A DNA stretch of 64,000 nucleotides from Chlorogloeopsis fritschii PCC 6912 (GCF_000317285.1 NZ_AJLN01000145.1:1-64000), one strand, 5' to 3'. Counted from the stretch's first letter, positions 36,341 to 45,666 are shown. The notes: generated by a model not told the origin, from the sequence alone. Translations and numbers: made by a program.

Positions 36341-36541
36341 AGCAATTAACTTGATTCTGCTGGCAGTGCCGCCTTGGGTGCGACGACAAATTTTCTTTGT
36401 AGTGTAATTGTTTTGTGGCATTAGTTAGCCAATTGTTTTGGCTACATCATAAATCCTTATAATCTTTTTAGAAAGTTAGTTGCAAAATGAAGTCATAATG
36501 ACTATGATTTATATAGATGTGACAAGTTAAATAAACAGTTT

Positions 36542-36805
36542 ATGGTAAAAGTCCAAGAAATTCCTTTAAATCAAATTAGACGCCCTTTACCACGTCAAAA
36601 CGATCCCCAGAAAGTAGAATTTTTGATGGAATCTATTCGCGAGATCGGGCAGCAAGAGCCGATTGATGTTTTAGAAGTAGATGGACAGTATTATGGATTT
36701 TCTGGGTGTCATCGTTACGAAGCCTGCCAGCGTTTAGGCAAAGAAACAATCCTAGCAAGAGTTCGCAAAGCTCCCAAGAGCGTTTTGATGCGGCATCTAG
36801 CCTAA
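36542..36805 (+). CDS. srxA: Sulfiredoxin
   Basis: 87 residues of the ParB/Srx fold. The catalytic motif FSGCHRYEA holds Cys56, and the N-terminal IPLNQIRRPLPRQNDPQKVEFLMESIREIGQQEPIDVLEVDG is typical. Sulfiredoxin uses ATP to reduce the sulfinic acid form of 2-Cys peroxiredoxins, restoring peroxide defence. A Dps gene follows 112 bp downstream on the same strand, and the two would fit an oxidative-stress role; a shared transcript is not proven since an STRR block lies between them. Confidence 0.92.
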   Translation: MVKVQEIPLNQIRRPLPRQNDPQKVEFLMESIREIGQQEPIDVLEVDGQYYGFSGCHRYEACQRLGKETILARVRKAPKSVLMRHLA

Positions 36806-36900
36806 GGCGTTGGGGACACGGGGACAAGGAGACACGGAGAGTGGGAGAGAGGGAGAACTACTAACCACTAACCACTAACAAATGACCAATGACTATTAAC
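36806..36900. repeat. STRR-type repeats between srxA and dps
   Basis: The gap has GGGGACACGGGGACA, GGGAGAGAGGGAGA and ACTAACC heptamers (ACTACTAACCACTAACC) in succession, with no gene. Same types occur at 21710-22000 and 43455-43640. Confidence 0.75.
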
Positions 36901-36917
36901 TAATTTTGGAGAATAAT

Positions 36918-37412
36918 ATGCAAGCTCAAACCAAAACATCTTTACCTGTCGATATTGGGATTGACGAAGCTAGCAGAGCGAAAATTGCTGAGGGATTATC
37001 TCGTTTGTTGGCTGACACTTACACTCTGTATCTGAAAACCCATAACTTTCATTGGAACGTTACTGGGCCGATGTTTCAAACTTTACACTTAATGTTTGAG
37101 CAACAGTATACAGAGTTAGCTTTAGCGGTAGATTTAATTGCTGAACGGATTAGAGCACTTGGTTATCCAGCACCAGGAACTTACAGCGAATTTGTCAAAC
37201 TTAGCTCCATCTCGGAAACTCCTGGCGTTCCCAAAGCTACAGACATGATTCGCCTCCTAGTAGAAGGGCAAGAAGCTGTTGTAAGAACTGCACGTTCTAT
37301 CTTTCCAGTTGTAGAGGAAGTAAACGACGAGCCTACCGCCGACTTATTAACTCAACGGATGCAAGTACATGAAAAGACTGCTTGGATGTTGAGAAGTTTG
37401 CTGGAAGAATAA
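36918..37412 (+). CDS. dps: Dps-family DNA-binding ferritin-like protein
   Basis: 164 residues from ATG 36918 (GGAG upstream); a TTG at 36906 is an open alternative. The Dps ferroxidase motif [27 protein letters not shown] contains the conserved His, and the Glu/Asp partner [13 protein letters not shown] follows. The four-helix bundle runs through to the end. Dps dodecamers oxidise iron with peroxide, store it and may coat DNA, protecting from oxidative stress. It sits behind sulfiredoxin. Confidence 0.93.
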   Translation: MQAQTKTSLPVDIGIDEASRAKIAEGLSRLLADTYTLYLKTHNFHWNVTGPMFQTLHLMFEQQYTELALAVDLIAERIRALGYPAPGTYSEFVKLSSISETPGVPKATDMIRLLVEGQEAVVRTARSIFPVVEEVNDEPTADLLTQRMQVHEKTAWMLRSLLEE

Positions 37413-37515
37413 AGGGATTAGGGACTAGGGACAGATCAATTAAAAATTAAAAATGTAAAATTAAAAATTTTTAATTTTCTAACCCCTAGCCCCTAGCCTC
37501 TAACCTCTAGCTCCT
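37413..37515. repeat. A/T-rich and CCCCTAG-type repeats
   Basis: The short gap contains AATTAAAAATTAAAAATGT followed by its complement-like run, then TAACCCCTAGCCCCTAGCCTC heptamers. It has no coding signal. Confidence 0.6.
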
Positions 37516-38187
37516 ATGCCTGATAATAGTGATTTCACCCCTAATTTGCAAAAATTGATGCAGCAAGTGGGTATTTCTAGTTTTAAAGCTTTGAGTCGCG
37601 CTGCTGGCGTTTCAGAGCGGCAGGTTTTGCGATTGCGACGGTTTGGAGTGGAGCAAATGCGGGTGGATGTGCTGCTAAGACTATCGCAAATACTACAAGT
37701 GTCATTGCAGGAATTAGTGGCAACTTTTTCTCACCAAGAGTTAATAAAAGCAAAAGTTCCACAAAATCAGGAATTATTACGACAAATAGCAGATTTAAGA
37801 AATGAATATGATCGCTTGCAATTACAACTAGAACAGCAACGATTAATTTTGCAGCAACAGTTCCAGCAGTCGAGTTTGCAACTGCTGGAATCTTTGTTAT
37901 TGCAATTTCCTACTGCTGCTTACAAAGCACGAGAAAACCCACAGTTAAGCGCGCTCAACATCATTCCTCTAGTGCAAAAACCTTTGGAAAAACTACTACA
38001 GCATTGGCAAGTAGAAGCGATCGCGCCTGTAGGAGCAGAAATACCCTACGATCCCCAATTTCACCAATTGATGGATGGAAATGCCCAACCAGGAGAAATT
38101 GTTAAGGTGCGTTACACAGGTTATCGTCAAGGTGACAATTTGTTGTACAGAGCCAAGGTAAGTCCCCACAATCCCCAGAAAGACTAA
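37516..38187 (+). CDS. HTH-GrpE-like fusion protein
   Basis: 223 residues. Residues 10-70 form a Cro/C1-type helix-turn-helix (GISSFKALSRAAGVSERQVLRLRRFG, then VDVLLRLSQILQVSLQEL). Residues 85-125 are a Gln/Leu-rich coiled coil. Residues 165-215 resemble the GrpE beta domain: VEAIAPVGAEIPYDPQFHQLMDG then QPGEIVKVRYTGYRQGDNLLYRAKV. GrpE exchanges nucleotide on DnaK, so a DNA-binding GrpE could link chaperone state to transcription; that is inference. It is convergent with the acyltransferase gene and overlaps its end by four bases. dnaK and the canonical grpE are not here. Confidence 0.82.
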   Translation: MPDNSDFTPNLQKLMQQVGISSFKALSRAAGVSERQVLRLRRFGVEQMRVDVLLRLSQILQVSLQELVATFSHQELIKAKVPQNQELLRQIADLRNEYDRLQLQLEQQRLILQQQFQQSSLQLLESLLLQFPTAAYKARENPQLSALNIIPLVQKPLEKLLQHWQVEAIAPVGAEIPYDPQFHQLMDGNAQPGEIVKVRYTGYRQGDNLLYRAKVSPHNPQKD

Positions 38188-38909
38188 GAAAATGGCTTTC
38201 GTTCTCCCAGAATGCCTTGTAATCGAGAGTCAACAAATTCCTTGGCTTTACGGCTTTTAATTACTCGTGCAGGCACACCCACAGCAATAGAAAAGGGAGG
38301 AATATTTTTTGTGACAACAGCATTGGCACCGATAACACTACCTTTACCAATGGTGACTCCATCTAAGACTTTTACTCCAGTACCTAACCAACAATCATCT
38401 TCAATCACAATTCCTTGGCGAGTTACGCCTTGAGATGTAATCAATTGGGTTGGATCGGAATAAATATGATTATTAGCATATATGCCTGCTTGTGAGGCAA
38501 TTAGACAGTTTTTGCCTATTTTAATATTTCCAGGCCCAGCCATACATACGTAAGGGCCGATGAAAGTATCTTTATCTATGTAAATAGACGTATTTATTAA
38601 CGATCTAATGTCAACACCATAATCAATAACAACTCCATCTGCTAGATAAATTTTGTTATTTGGGTGTCCGCTTGCATTAATATTAACACCTCGAAAAATC
38701 CCTACATTGTTGCCTATTTCAATACAACTAGGTTCGATGAATTCTACACCGTACTGAATATAAGCAGATTTACTAATTCGGGCAAAAATATTACGATACA
38801 GTAAATTTCTTAATTTGATACCTACACTTGTCGGTATTCCTTTTGCCAGATTAAACACAAGAGTTTCTTGAACTCGTTGCCACTTGGAAAGGTATTTTTG
38901 GCTATTCAT
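38184..38909 (-). CDS. Left-handed beta-helix O-acyltransferase
   Basis: 241 residues with hexapeptide repeats of the left-handed beta-helix fold: IEIGNNVGIFRGVNINAS, IYLADGVVIDYGVDIRS, IYIDKDTFIGPYV, IVIEDDCWLGTGVKVLDGVTIGKGSVIGANAVVTKNIPPFSIAVGVPARVI. The last block is typical of colanic-acid/serine acetyltransferase-like enzymes that use acetyl-CoA. It probably acetylates a sugar for exopolysaccharide or lipopolysaccharide. It has no glycosyltransferase neighbour. The 3' end overlaps the HTH-GrpE gene by four bases on the opposite strand. Confidence 0.88.
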   Translation of the reverse strand: MNSQKYLSKWQRVQETLVFNLAKGIPTSVGIKLRNLLYRNIFARISKSAYIQYGVEFIEPSCIEIGNNVGIFRGVNINASGHPNNKIYLADGVVIDYGVDIRSLINTSIYIDKDTFIGPYVCMAGPGNIKIGKNCLIASQAGIYANNHIYSDPTQLITSQGVTRQGIVIEDDCWLGTGVKVLDGVTIGKGSVIGANAVVTKNIPPFSIAVGVPARVIKSRKAKEFVDSRLQGILGERKPFS

Positions 38910-40119
38910 ATTTGTATAACTCTCGGCTAACTACAATTCTTGAAAAGATTTCTGAAAAGTTATTAACTTCAGCTTGTTTTGAGAATTTAAGATATTGAAA
39001 CTTTGAATTTTGTGGCAGTAAAAGCTTATATCCCTTAGTAATTTAGGGAAATAAACACTAGTAATAAAAATGCTCAAACCTATCAAATAATATAAAATTA
39101 ACCAATTTATGGTCAAAAGTTGGTCAATTTTATGGTTGAGACTATGGTATTGATCCTAGCTTTTTACTACAAAGTTCCAATATTAACAACAAATTGGATA
39201 AGTAACAAACAAATTACGTTCTGTTTAATTTAGTTCAATGTTTGATTGACTTATTGTTCCAATATTGTGATGACAACAAGCGATAAAGTTAATTGATTCA
39301 ATTACATCTATTCAAGATATACAAAATAGGGAGTAAATTTTCTCACACCATGATCAAGATGTAATTGTTTAATTACTTATGAAAATTTCAACAAAGTACA
39401 AGCACATCTATCTAGGGGGGAGTCTCTCCAACTTCAGCCATCACGTTGAAGTCAACCATCGGAGCGAATAAGTAAATACTTCCCCGATTACTGTAATGGC
39501 CCCTTAGCAGCCTATTTGCGGAGTTTGCTGCTGTGTTCATGATGTACAAGTTTACATATGTATGAAGGACAGTGTTTTTATAGTTATACGAACAGTATAT
39601 CCATATAATCCTAGAAGAGAGAGGCGTAAAAATTATGTTAAGAAACAGTAAAGTTTAAAGAAAAAAAATAAAGTTTAAAAAAAGGTATTGCAGTATATAA
39701 ATAATAATACGGTTATATAGTATGTATTTATTTAAACTTATACATATATCTGCCGGGAGGTAGTAGACGCCATGAATAAGTAGTGGTGAGCAGTGCCATC
39801 TCACTATACGAGTATCTACGCACTGCCGATTTATGGATTCTACAATACAAAAAATATAATATTAGAAATCGACTAATGGTCTATGGCTTTAAGCTTGTAG
39901 AAATATTGTAACTGTGTGTTTCTACCTTCACTCTTTTTGGGCGATCGCTTAACTTATAACTAAATTTAGTAATACAATTCATGACGAATACTTAACTCAT
40001 TACTAAATTACTAAATAATTTATTATTTTTATAAATCCATAATAGTTTGAAATTATTTAAAATAAGGTATAATACTAGGCTTGGAACATTTTTGATTAAA
40101 TAAGAATTACTGAAATAAT
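38910..40119. other. 1.2-kb non-coding stretch, possibly with structured RNA
   Basis: No convincing protein gene is seen. Short frames (for example one that ends near 38931) lack an ATG or ribosome binding site. Two patches look structured: 39410-39540, GC-richer than its surroundings with the inverted words ACTTCA/TGAAGT and AGCAGC/GCTGCT, and 39750-39830, with GGGAGG, a three-codon ORF (ATG at 39772 to TAG at 39781) and a 7-bp stem GCAGTGC/GCACTGC (39790-39826). A tRNA-like or known riboswitch signature was not found. Confidence 0.45.
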
Positions 40120-40464
40120 ATGGTACTTAAAGTAAAAATCATTAAGCCAAGTGGAATTTTAGACTCTACGAAATCACAAGAATTTCGGGAAAAAATTGCC
40201 GAAAGTTTAGAAAGTGGAGCAAAAATTGTATTAGTTGATTTGGAAGATGTGACGTTTATGGATAGTTCTGGTCTTGGTGCTTTAGTATTAGCTTTCAAGA
40301 CACTGCGAGCAGTAGAGAGTAAATTAGTAGTCTGTTCGATGAATGAGCAGGTGAGGATATTATTTGAATTAACTGGTATGGATAAAGTATTTGAAATTTT
40401 TATCGATCAAGATGAATTTAAGAAAGCAGAAGTATTTAAAAGTGAATCAGCTTTAGATATATAA
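40120..40464 (+). CDS. STAS domain anti-sigma-factor antagonist
   Basis: 114 residues, a single STAS domain. VDLEDVTFMDSSGLGALVLAF carries the phosphorylation-site Ser pair 49-50 that in SpoIIAA/RsbV is phosphorylated by an anti-sigma kinase and dephosphorylated by a SpoIIE/RsbU-type phosphatase. Exactly such a phosphatase gene is convergent 76 bp away, which fits partner-switching. The anti-sigma kinase is not adjacent. Its start has no strong ribosome binding site. A long non-coding region lies upstream. Confidence 0.92.
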   Translation: MVLKVKIIKPSGILDSTKSQEFREKIAESLESGAKIVLVDLEDVTFMDSSGLGALVLAFKTLRAVESKLVVCSMNEQVRILFELTGMDKVFEIFIDQDEFKKAEVFKSESALDI

Positions 40465-40540
40465 ATTGATGCTTGACCTATTTCAAACTAGAAGATAGTG
40501 TATGAATTTTTATATTTGAGATTCATAAGATAAAATACAA

Positions 40541-41665
40541 TTAATTAAACTTTAATTGCAATATAGATAAATCATCATCAAAAGCTTCTTGTTGTTTCAA
40601 ACCAGTCAATTGATTGATAATCTGGTCGAGATGATAGTTACTACTAACAACCATCTTGACAAAATTTTCCAAACCCCAAAGCATACCATCTGATTTAGCA
40701 ATTTCATAAGCACCATCACTAAAAATATAGAGGATGCTGTCTTTTTCAATGTCGCAAAAGCCATCCACATATTTGACTTGTGGAAACATTCCAATCGGAA
40801 TACCAGGAGTTCTGAGTAGTTTTGCTTGGGTGACATCAGTTGATTTAGCTGTTGTTAAAATTGCAGGTGGATGCCCAGCAGTGGAATAAACTAGTTGATG
40901 CTTGATACGGTTATAAACTCCGTACCAAATAGTAAAGTATTTGTCATTTTGATAATTAATTTGGAAGGTGTCATTTAATGCTTTTAATACCTCACTAGGT
41001 TGATAGTAATTTAAGTTTTTCAGAGCACGAGAGCGGAGTAAATTTAATACAGAAATAGAAGGGAGAGTGGCTCTAAGTCCATGTCCGGCAGTATCTAGGA
41101 GATAGATTGCTAGATAATTAGAATCGAGCCAGTAGTAATCAAAGCAATCACCACCAAGTTGACGTGAGGGAATGAAGCGGAAATCAATTCTCAGAGGTTC
41201 TGTCATGGGTGGAGGTAGGAGCGAACGTACATATTCTGCTGCTTCCTCCAATTCCGCTTCTAAAATTCGTTTTTGAATTTGCAAATCTCGACTTAGCTGG
41301 TGCAGGCGCAATCCTGCTCTGACTCGCGCTTGCAGTTCATTATGTTCAATTGGTTTGGTAATAAAATCATCTGCACCCGCATCTAAACCCTTAACGCGAT
41401 CGGCAACTGAATCTAAGGATGTTAATAGAATAAAGAACGTGGTAGATAATTCTGGATTTGCCTTAATACACTGGCAAACTTCTAGCCCATTCATTCCCGG
41501 CATGATCCAATCGCAAATTATTAGTGCGGGATGATAAATCAATGCTTGTTTTATTCCTTCTTCACCATTACTAGCGCCAACTACCTCATAACCATGTTTT
41601 TCCAGCATTCTTTTCAGGAGAATCTGTACTGCGGGATCATCATCAATTACTAAAATTTGAAACAT
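40541..41665 (-). CDS. Response-regulator SpoIIE-type PP2C phosphatase
   Basis: 374 residues. An N-terminal receiver domain has the phosphoacceptor Asp52 (IICDWIMPGMNG), the acidic pair DDD at 8-10 and the Lys in FITKPIE near 104. A short linker and coiled segment lead to the SpoIIE/RsbU PP2C domain: QLGGDCFDYYWLD, LDTAGHGLRATLPS, YSTAGHPPAIL and FSDGAYEIA supply the metal-binding aspartates. It dephosphorylates STAS antagonists such as the one at 40120. Sensor input via Asp52 phosphorylation probably gates its activity; the cognate kinase is unknown. Confidence 0.93.
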   Translation of the reverse strand: MFQILVIDDDPAVQILLKRMLEKHGYEVVGASNGEEGIKQALIYHPALIICDWIMPGMNGLEVCQCIKANPELSTTFFILLTSLDSVADRVKGLDAGADDFITKPIEHNELQARVRAGLRLHQLSRDLQIQKRILEAELEEAAEYVRSLLPPPMTEPLRIDFRFIPSRQLGGDCFDYYWLDSNYLAIYLLDTAGHGLRATLPSISVLNLLRSRALKNLNYYQPSEVLKALNDTFQINYQNDKYFTIWYGVYNRIKHQLVYSTAGHPPAILTTAKSTDVTQAKLLRTPGIPIGMFPQVKYVDGFCDIEKDSILYIFSDGAYEIAKSDGMLWGLENFVKMVVSSNYHLDQIINQLTGLKQQEAFDDDLSILQLKFN

Positions 41666-41836
41666 AGGAGATAGGTGCGTTTGTAATTTAAAAGATTACC
41701 GCTATCAGCCACAGTATAGAGAAACGAACGGAAGCTAGAATTCCATAGGTAATTCTATTGGCTTTTGGAAGTAATTTGTTAATTGTTAATCAATCTAATT
41801 TGCCCAAATTTAGTATAAATGTAAACAAAAAGCTAA

Positions 41837-42622
41837 TTATAAAGGTGACAAAGGGTTCAGCCAAAAAAGTATAGTACGTTTGAGCTGATGTAAATCTCGG
41901 TACATTTCTTGTTTAAACCATTGCCCGATCGCATCTAGGGGGTTAAATTCCTTACCTGGTTGCCATTTAACATCTTGTCCTAGAGGTGTGAGGTGATTGC
42001 CTGGAAGCGTCTGTGCTGTTACCATACCTGGAAAGCGTTTTTGCAACAGTTCGGTTAAAGCTGCTGACTGATCGATGGTGTCGTTGGTAAATTTGATTAA
42101 CAGATTACGGCGAACATTGTACTGTTCCTGCACAAGTTTGGTAGTTTCTAGCGGTGAAGGAGTAAATTCGACAGCAAAATTAGAATTGAACTGAAAATTA
42201 GTGTTTAACTGTTCTACTAAGGGGATGGCATCACGAGCGGCGTAGTTATTGAAAGAAATGAGAATATTACCGGCACGTTCTACAGGAAACAGACTACCGA
42301 TGAGCAAATGGAGTTTGCAACCCATGCTGTGCCCGATGCCATAGATGGGGAGGTAGCCTTTGCCTAATAATCCTCTATCTTCTAAGCGTACTAAAACACG
42401 TTCAAAGTTGAGGAGAACTTGTTGTGCGATCGCCGTATGATCAAGGGTATTAACAAACGGCGTGGCAATAACTACAAAGCCTTTTTCTGCGGTGTTTTCC
42501 AATAACAAACGATAAGTGATGTGAGGTGCAGTGGCGACAAAGGCACCACCTAGAAAATGAATGATTCCAATCGGTTTTTGGGGAAGCAACACCCAGTTAC
42601 CAGAGATTTCTTTCCAATCCAT
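41837..42622 (-). CDS. DUF1350 alpha/beta-hydrolase-like protein
   Basis: 261 residues of the DUF1350 family found in cyanobacteria and plants. GIIHFLGGAFVATAPHITYRLLLE resembles the oxyanion-hole region, and GIGHSMGCKLHLL is a nucleophile-elbow-like G-x-S-x-G sequence. Further conserved parts are FNNYAARDAIPLVEQL and the C-terminal LPGNHLTPLGQD, where the His may complete a triad. Hydrolase activity is unproven. It is a single gene between the phosphatase and cobH. Confidence 0.87.
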   Translation of the reverse strand: MDWKEISGNWVLLPQKPIGIIHFLGGAFVATAPHITYRLLLENTAEKGFVVIATPFVNTLDHTAIAQQVLLNFERVLVRLEDRGLLGKGYLPIYGIGHSMGCKLHLLIGSLFPVERAGNILISFNNYAARDAIPLVEQLNTNFQFNSNFAVEFTPSPLETTKLVQEQYNVRRNLLIKFTNDTIDQSAALTELLQKRFPGMVTAQTLPGNHLTPLGQDVKWQPGKEFNPLDAIGQWFKQEMYRDLHQLKRTILFWLNPLSPL

Positions 42623-42824
42623 TAGAGGAGCGATCGCGCTTTGAATTCGTGAATTAATACTTTTTTATGTTAAACCAGGTTTTGGACTTAACCCGATGTT
42701 ATACAATTTTCGATTTTGGATTTTGGATTGGAATTGCTTTAGTGTATCTGAATTGTATCAATGCATCTGTCGCCATTATGAGTTCAAATTGGTGTTAGCT
42801 AAATAGATAGATGCAGTTTCGACA

Positions 42825-43454
42825 TCACTCTTCCTCTAGAGCTAGGGCGTTGACTGCGGCGGCGGCGATCGCACTTCCACCCCGTCTTCCTAATAATGTC
42901 AAGAATGGCACACCCCGACTATCTGCTGCCAGTGCTGCTTTTGATTCTGCTGCTCCGACAAATCCAACTGGAAAGCCTAAAATCACAGCCGGTTTTGCTG
43001 CCCCAGCATCTAGCATTTCCAATAACCGGAACAAGGCGGTAGGTGCATTGCCTATTGCTACCACTGCTCCTGCTAAATGCGATCGCCATAATTCTAAGGC
43101 AGCAGCAGAGCGAGTTGTTGCCAATTGTTGAGCAAGCTGCGGCACATCTGGATGATTGAGGGTACAAATTACAGTATTTTCCGCAGGAAGCCGCCGTCGG
43201 ATAATCCCTTCTGCTACCATCCGAGCATCACACAAAATTGGTGCTCCTGCTTTTAGGGCTGTACGTGCTGATGCTACTGCTGTTGGTGAAGCTACTAGAT
43301 CGTCTACAATATCCGTCATTCCACAGGCATGAATCAGACGCACGGCAACATTAACCACATCTGGGGCAAGTAGAGACAGATTTGCTTCTGAGCGAATGAT
43401 GGCAAAGGATTGGCGATAGATTTCGTTGCCATCCCGAAGATAGTTTATGGTCAT
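42825..43454 (-). CDS. cobH: Precorrin-8X methylmutase
   Basis: 209 residues, a normal CobH/CbiC length. It moves a methyl group from C-11 to C-12 of the corrin ring, giving hydrogenobyrinate. Signatures are IIRSEANLSLL, VRLIHACGMTDIVDDL (with the active-site His), GAPILCDARMVAEGI and IGNAPTALFRLLE, then PVGFVGAAESK. It is downstream of cbiD on the same strand, with repeats in the 211-bp gap. Together they give two steps of cobalamin synthesis, but other cob genes are elsewhere. Confidence 0.95.
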   Translation of the reverse strand: MTINYLRDGNEIYRQSFAIIRSEANLSLLAPDVVNVAVRLIHACGMTDIVDDLVASPTAVASARTALKAGAPILCDARMVAEGIIRRRLPAENTVICTLNHPDVPQLAQQLATTRSAAALELWRSHLAGAVVAIGNAPTALFRLLEMLDAGAAKPAVILGFPVGFVGAAESKAALAADSRGVPFLTLLGRRGGSAIAAAAVNALALEEE

Positions 43455-43478
43455 TTGTTAGTAGTTAGTGGATAGTAG

Positions 43479-43538
43479 GGGCGGGTTTTGTTGATAATCT
43501 TGCCTTCAAAACTAATAATTTATCTTCTAAACCCGCCC
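43479..43538. repeat. 60-bp inverted-end repeat, copy 2
   Basis: It starts GGGCGGGTTTTGTT and ends TCTAAACCCGCCC, so the ends are inverted repeats of 10 bp. It is the reverse complement of the copy at 21782. TAGTTAG-type STRR units flank it on both sides (43458-43478 and 43545-43570). Confidence 0.75.
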
Positions 43539-43665
43539 GTACAGTAGTTAGTAGTTAGTGGTTAGTAGTTTCTCCCCCTCTGCTCCCCTGCCCTATTGTC
43601 CCCCTGCCTGCCAAAACTAATATGTTTGAACGCAACTCGGTATAAACCCGCTCTTAAATTTTCAG

Positions 43666-44751
43666 TTAAAGCGATCGCTGAATCGTTAAAATTTCTTTTG
43701 CCTGTGAGTCTTGAGTGATAATTTCACCTTGACGATTAAATAAAACCGTACCAACTTTAAGGGCGACATTGGCGTATTTTTGCACGTATGCAGTAGCTCT
43801 GTGACTAATTTTTTCAGCTAGCGTTTCAAATACTAATTCTGACAAGCCTAGTTCCACCAATTTTTTGTATGCTGCATCAGCTGTTTTTGCATCTAAAACG
43901 GCTCTTACTGCTTGTAAATCATCACTAACCGCAATTACAGCAGCACCAATAATTTCTAGTTTGGCGTCTGCTAAATGGCTCGATGTGTTAAAAATACCGC
44001 CTGCGAGCTTAATCAGCTTGCCGTGGTACCCCAACAACAAAACAGATTTCGCCTGGGTTAGCCCTGCTTCTACGAGCATGGCACCAATCCAATTGCCTGT
44101 TTGTACAATGGCTGATTCTGCTATGCCTAGACGTTGTGCTACTTGCATACCATTGCTGCCAATACAAAAGACTAAATGGGGAGAAAATTTGACGCGATCG
44201 CTCAACGACAAACGAAATTCTTCCAAATGTTCAGCTGCCGACAAGGGTTGAGAGATACCGCTAGTTCCCAACAATGCTAGCCCTTCCAAAATACCAAAAG
44301 CTTCATTAGAAGTGCGTTGTGCCAACTGACGCCCTTCGGGAAGAATAATCGATACCGTTGCTGTTTGCTCTGGCGGTATCAGTGGCAGTAAATTGGCATC
44401 AAATAGTTGACGGGCGTAGTTGTATATTGCTGGTTCCCCCGATGCAGTTTTTCCCAAACCTTCACCAGCTTCCAACACCAGAGCTTGAGATTGTCGTTGA
44501 GATAACCTTACCCAAGCCCAAATAGGCGTATTTCTAGTCAAATCTAGATTATCGCCTGGCTCGCTCAACGTAATTGCTAAGGAACTTTCAGGTTCTAGCT
44601 TTGCTAGTTGAGAGATAAAAATTTCTGCCGTGCCTGGAAGAATATCAATTTTCACAGACGACACAGAATCTATATTTTTCAGCAGATGCATTAGAGCCGC
44701 CTTAGCGGCAGCTACTGCAAAAACTGGCAAGGTGTAACCTGTACGAGCCAT
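43666..44751 (-). CDS. cbiD: Cobalt-precorrin-5B C1-methyltransferase
   Basis: 361 residues, normal for CbiD. It uses SAM to methylate C-1 during anaerobic-type corrin ring synthesis. Family features include the N-terminal ARTGYTLPVFAVAAAKAAL and the later LPEGRQLAQRTSNEAFGILEGLALLGTSGIS, LVFCIGSNGMQVAQRLG and SVLLLGYHGKLIKLAGGIFNTSSHLADAKLE. The start is ATG at 44751. It precedes cobH on the same strand, consistent with a shared pathway though repeats lie between. Confidence 0.95.
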   Translation of the reverse strand: MARTGYTLPVFAVAAAKAALMHLLKNIDSVSSVKIDILPGTAEIFISQLAKLEPESSLAITLSEPGDNLDLTRNTPIWAWVRLSQRQSQALVLEAGEGLGKTASGEPAIYNYARQLFDANLLPLIPPEQTATVSIILPEGRQLAQRTSNEAFGILEGLALLGTSGISQPLSAAEHLEEFRLSLSDRVKFSPHLVFCIGSNGMQVAQRLGIAESAIVQTGNWIGAMLVEAGLTQAKSVLLLGYHGKLIKLAGGIFNTSSHLADAKLEIIGAAVIAVSDDLQAVRAVLDAKTADAAYKKLVELGLSELVFETLAEKISHRATAYVQKYANVALKVGTVLFNRQGEIITQDSQAKEILTIQRSL

Positions 44752-44842
44752 TAGCTGTTAGAGAGGTAAATTAAAGAATTTTTATTATTAAATATTATTG
44801 AATAGGTTGCGATCGCGAGTTAACCACTCACCACTGTAAGTA

Positions 44843-44900
44843 AGGGCTGATTTTAACAATTATCTCTCTATAATGACGAAATATCTAAATAAACCCGCCC
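44843..44900. repeat. 58-bp diverged copy of the GGGCGGGTTT-type repeat
   Basis: It runs from GGGCTGATTT to AAACCCGCCC, keeping the inverted ends but with a different interior (ACAATTATCTCTCTATAATG). ACCACT and TACCACTAACAAATGAC STRR units flank it. It is probably a third family member. Confidence 0.5.
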
Positions 44901-44946
44901 CTACCACTAACAAATGACTAATGACAAATGACTGTTGACTATTCCC

Positions 44947-45666
44947 TCAATATCGCCAGCACTTCAAATTAAATCTTGAACCAGCTACAGCAGTTGCAGC
45001 TACATAATTGTCAGCGGGTGTTAGCTCTACAAGACTCCATTCTTCATTGATGTTAAGCTTTGCTGGTGTTTCTGGCGTCAAGGAAATTTCAACTTCCTCC
45101 AAATGAGATATTCCTACTCCCGTTGCTTTTAAATACGCTTCTTTACAAGTCCAATAACGGAAAAATACCTGTTGCTGTGTGTCGGGAGGAAGCGATCGCA
45201 CGACAGCATATTCTCTAGGTGCAAAAAACCTTTGAGCAAGGCTTTCTACATCACTTACAGAGCGGATATATTCTAAATCAACTCCGATGGGGCGGTGAGT
45301 CGTAACCGCACACAAAGCCAAATCTTGAGAGTGAGACAAGTTGAATGATACCTCGCTACAGGCAAATTTACCAGCTAATAATGGTTTGCCTTGAGCTTCA
45401 TAGTCAAACTGTACTGCCTGCGGTTCTACATCCAAGTAACGTCCCAAAATAGCGCGGAGAATACCCCTACCTGCAATAAAACGCTCTCGATGTTGCTGGA
45501 AATAAAATCGATTAGCTCTTACAACTTCGTCACTAGAGAGAGTTGTCTGCAAACGTTCGAGTTCTAGTTGCGATCGCTCAAGCTCGATTCGCCAGATGTG
45601 AACATCATCAGGCAACAAAGTTAAATCAGTTGGAGCGGTAAACCACGCATGATTATCAAAAGTCAT
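44947..45666 (-). CDS. hetI: 4'-phosphopantetheinyl transferase HetI
   Basis: 239 residues from ATG 45666; one TTG codon earlier is also open. Sfp-type motifs are present: GRGILRAILGRYLDVEPQAV, SEVSFNLSHSQDLALCAV and PIGVDLEYIR (Mg-binding Asp and Glu), then FFRYWTCKEAYLKATGVGI. It attaches phosphopantetheine from CoA to carrier proteins. In Nostoc, HetI is the main such enzyme and lies near hetN/hetM, linked to heterocyst glycolipid synthesis; here those genes are not adjacent. Lipid and polyketide synthesis elsewhere would depend on it. It is divergent from the DevC-type gene. Confidence 0.92.
   Translation of the reverse strand: MTFDNHAWFTAPTDLTLLPDDVHIWRIELERSQLELERLQTTLSSDEVVRANRFYFQQHRERFIAGRGILRAILGRYLDVEPQAVQFDYEAQGKPLLAGKFACSEVSFNLSHSQDLALCAVTTHRPIGVDLEYIRSVSDVESLAQRFFAPREYAVVRSLPPDTQQQVFFRYWTCKEAYLKATGVGISHLEEVEISLTPETPAKLNINEEWSLVELTPADNYVAATAVAGSRFNLKCWRY

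Noticed and set aside
38931-39116. Small hydrophobic minus-strand frame
   Set aside because: It needs a TTG start with no ribosome binding site; probably AT-rich chance.
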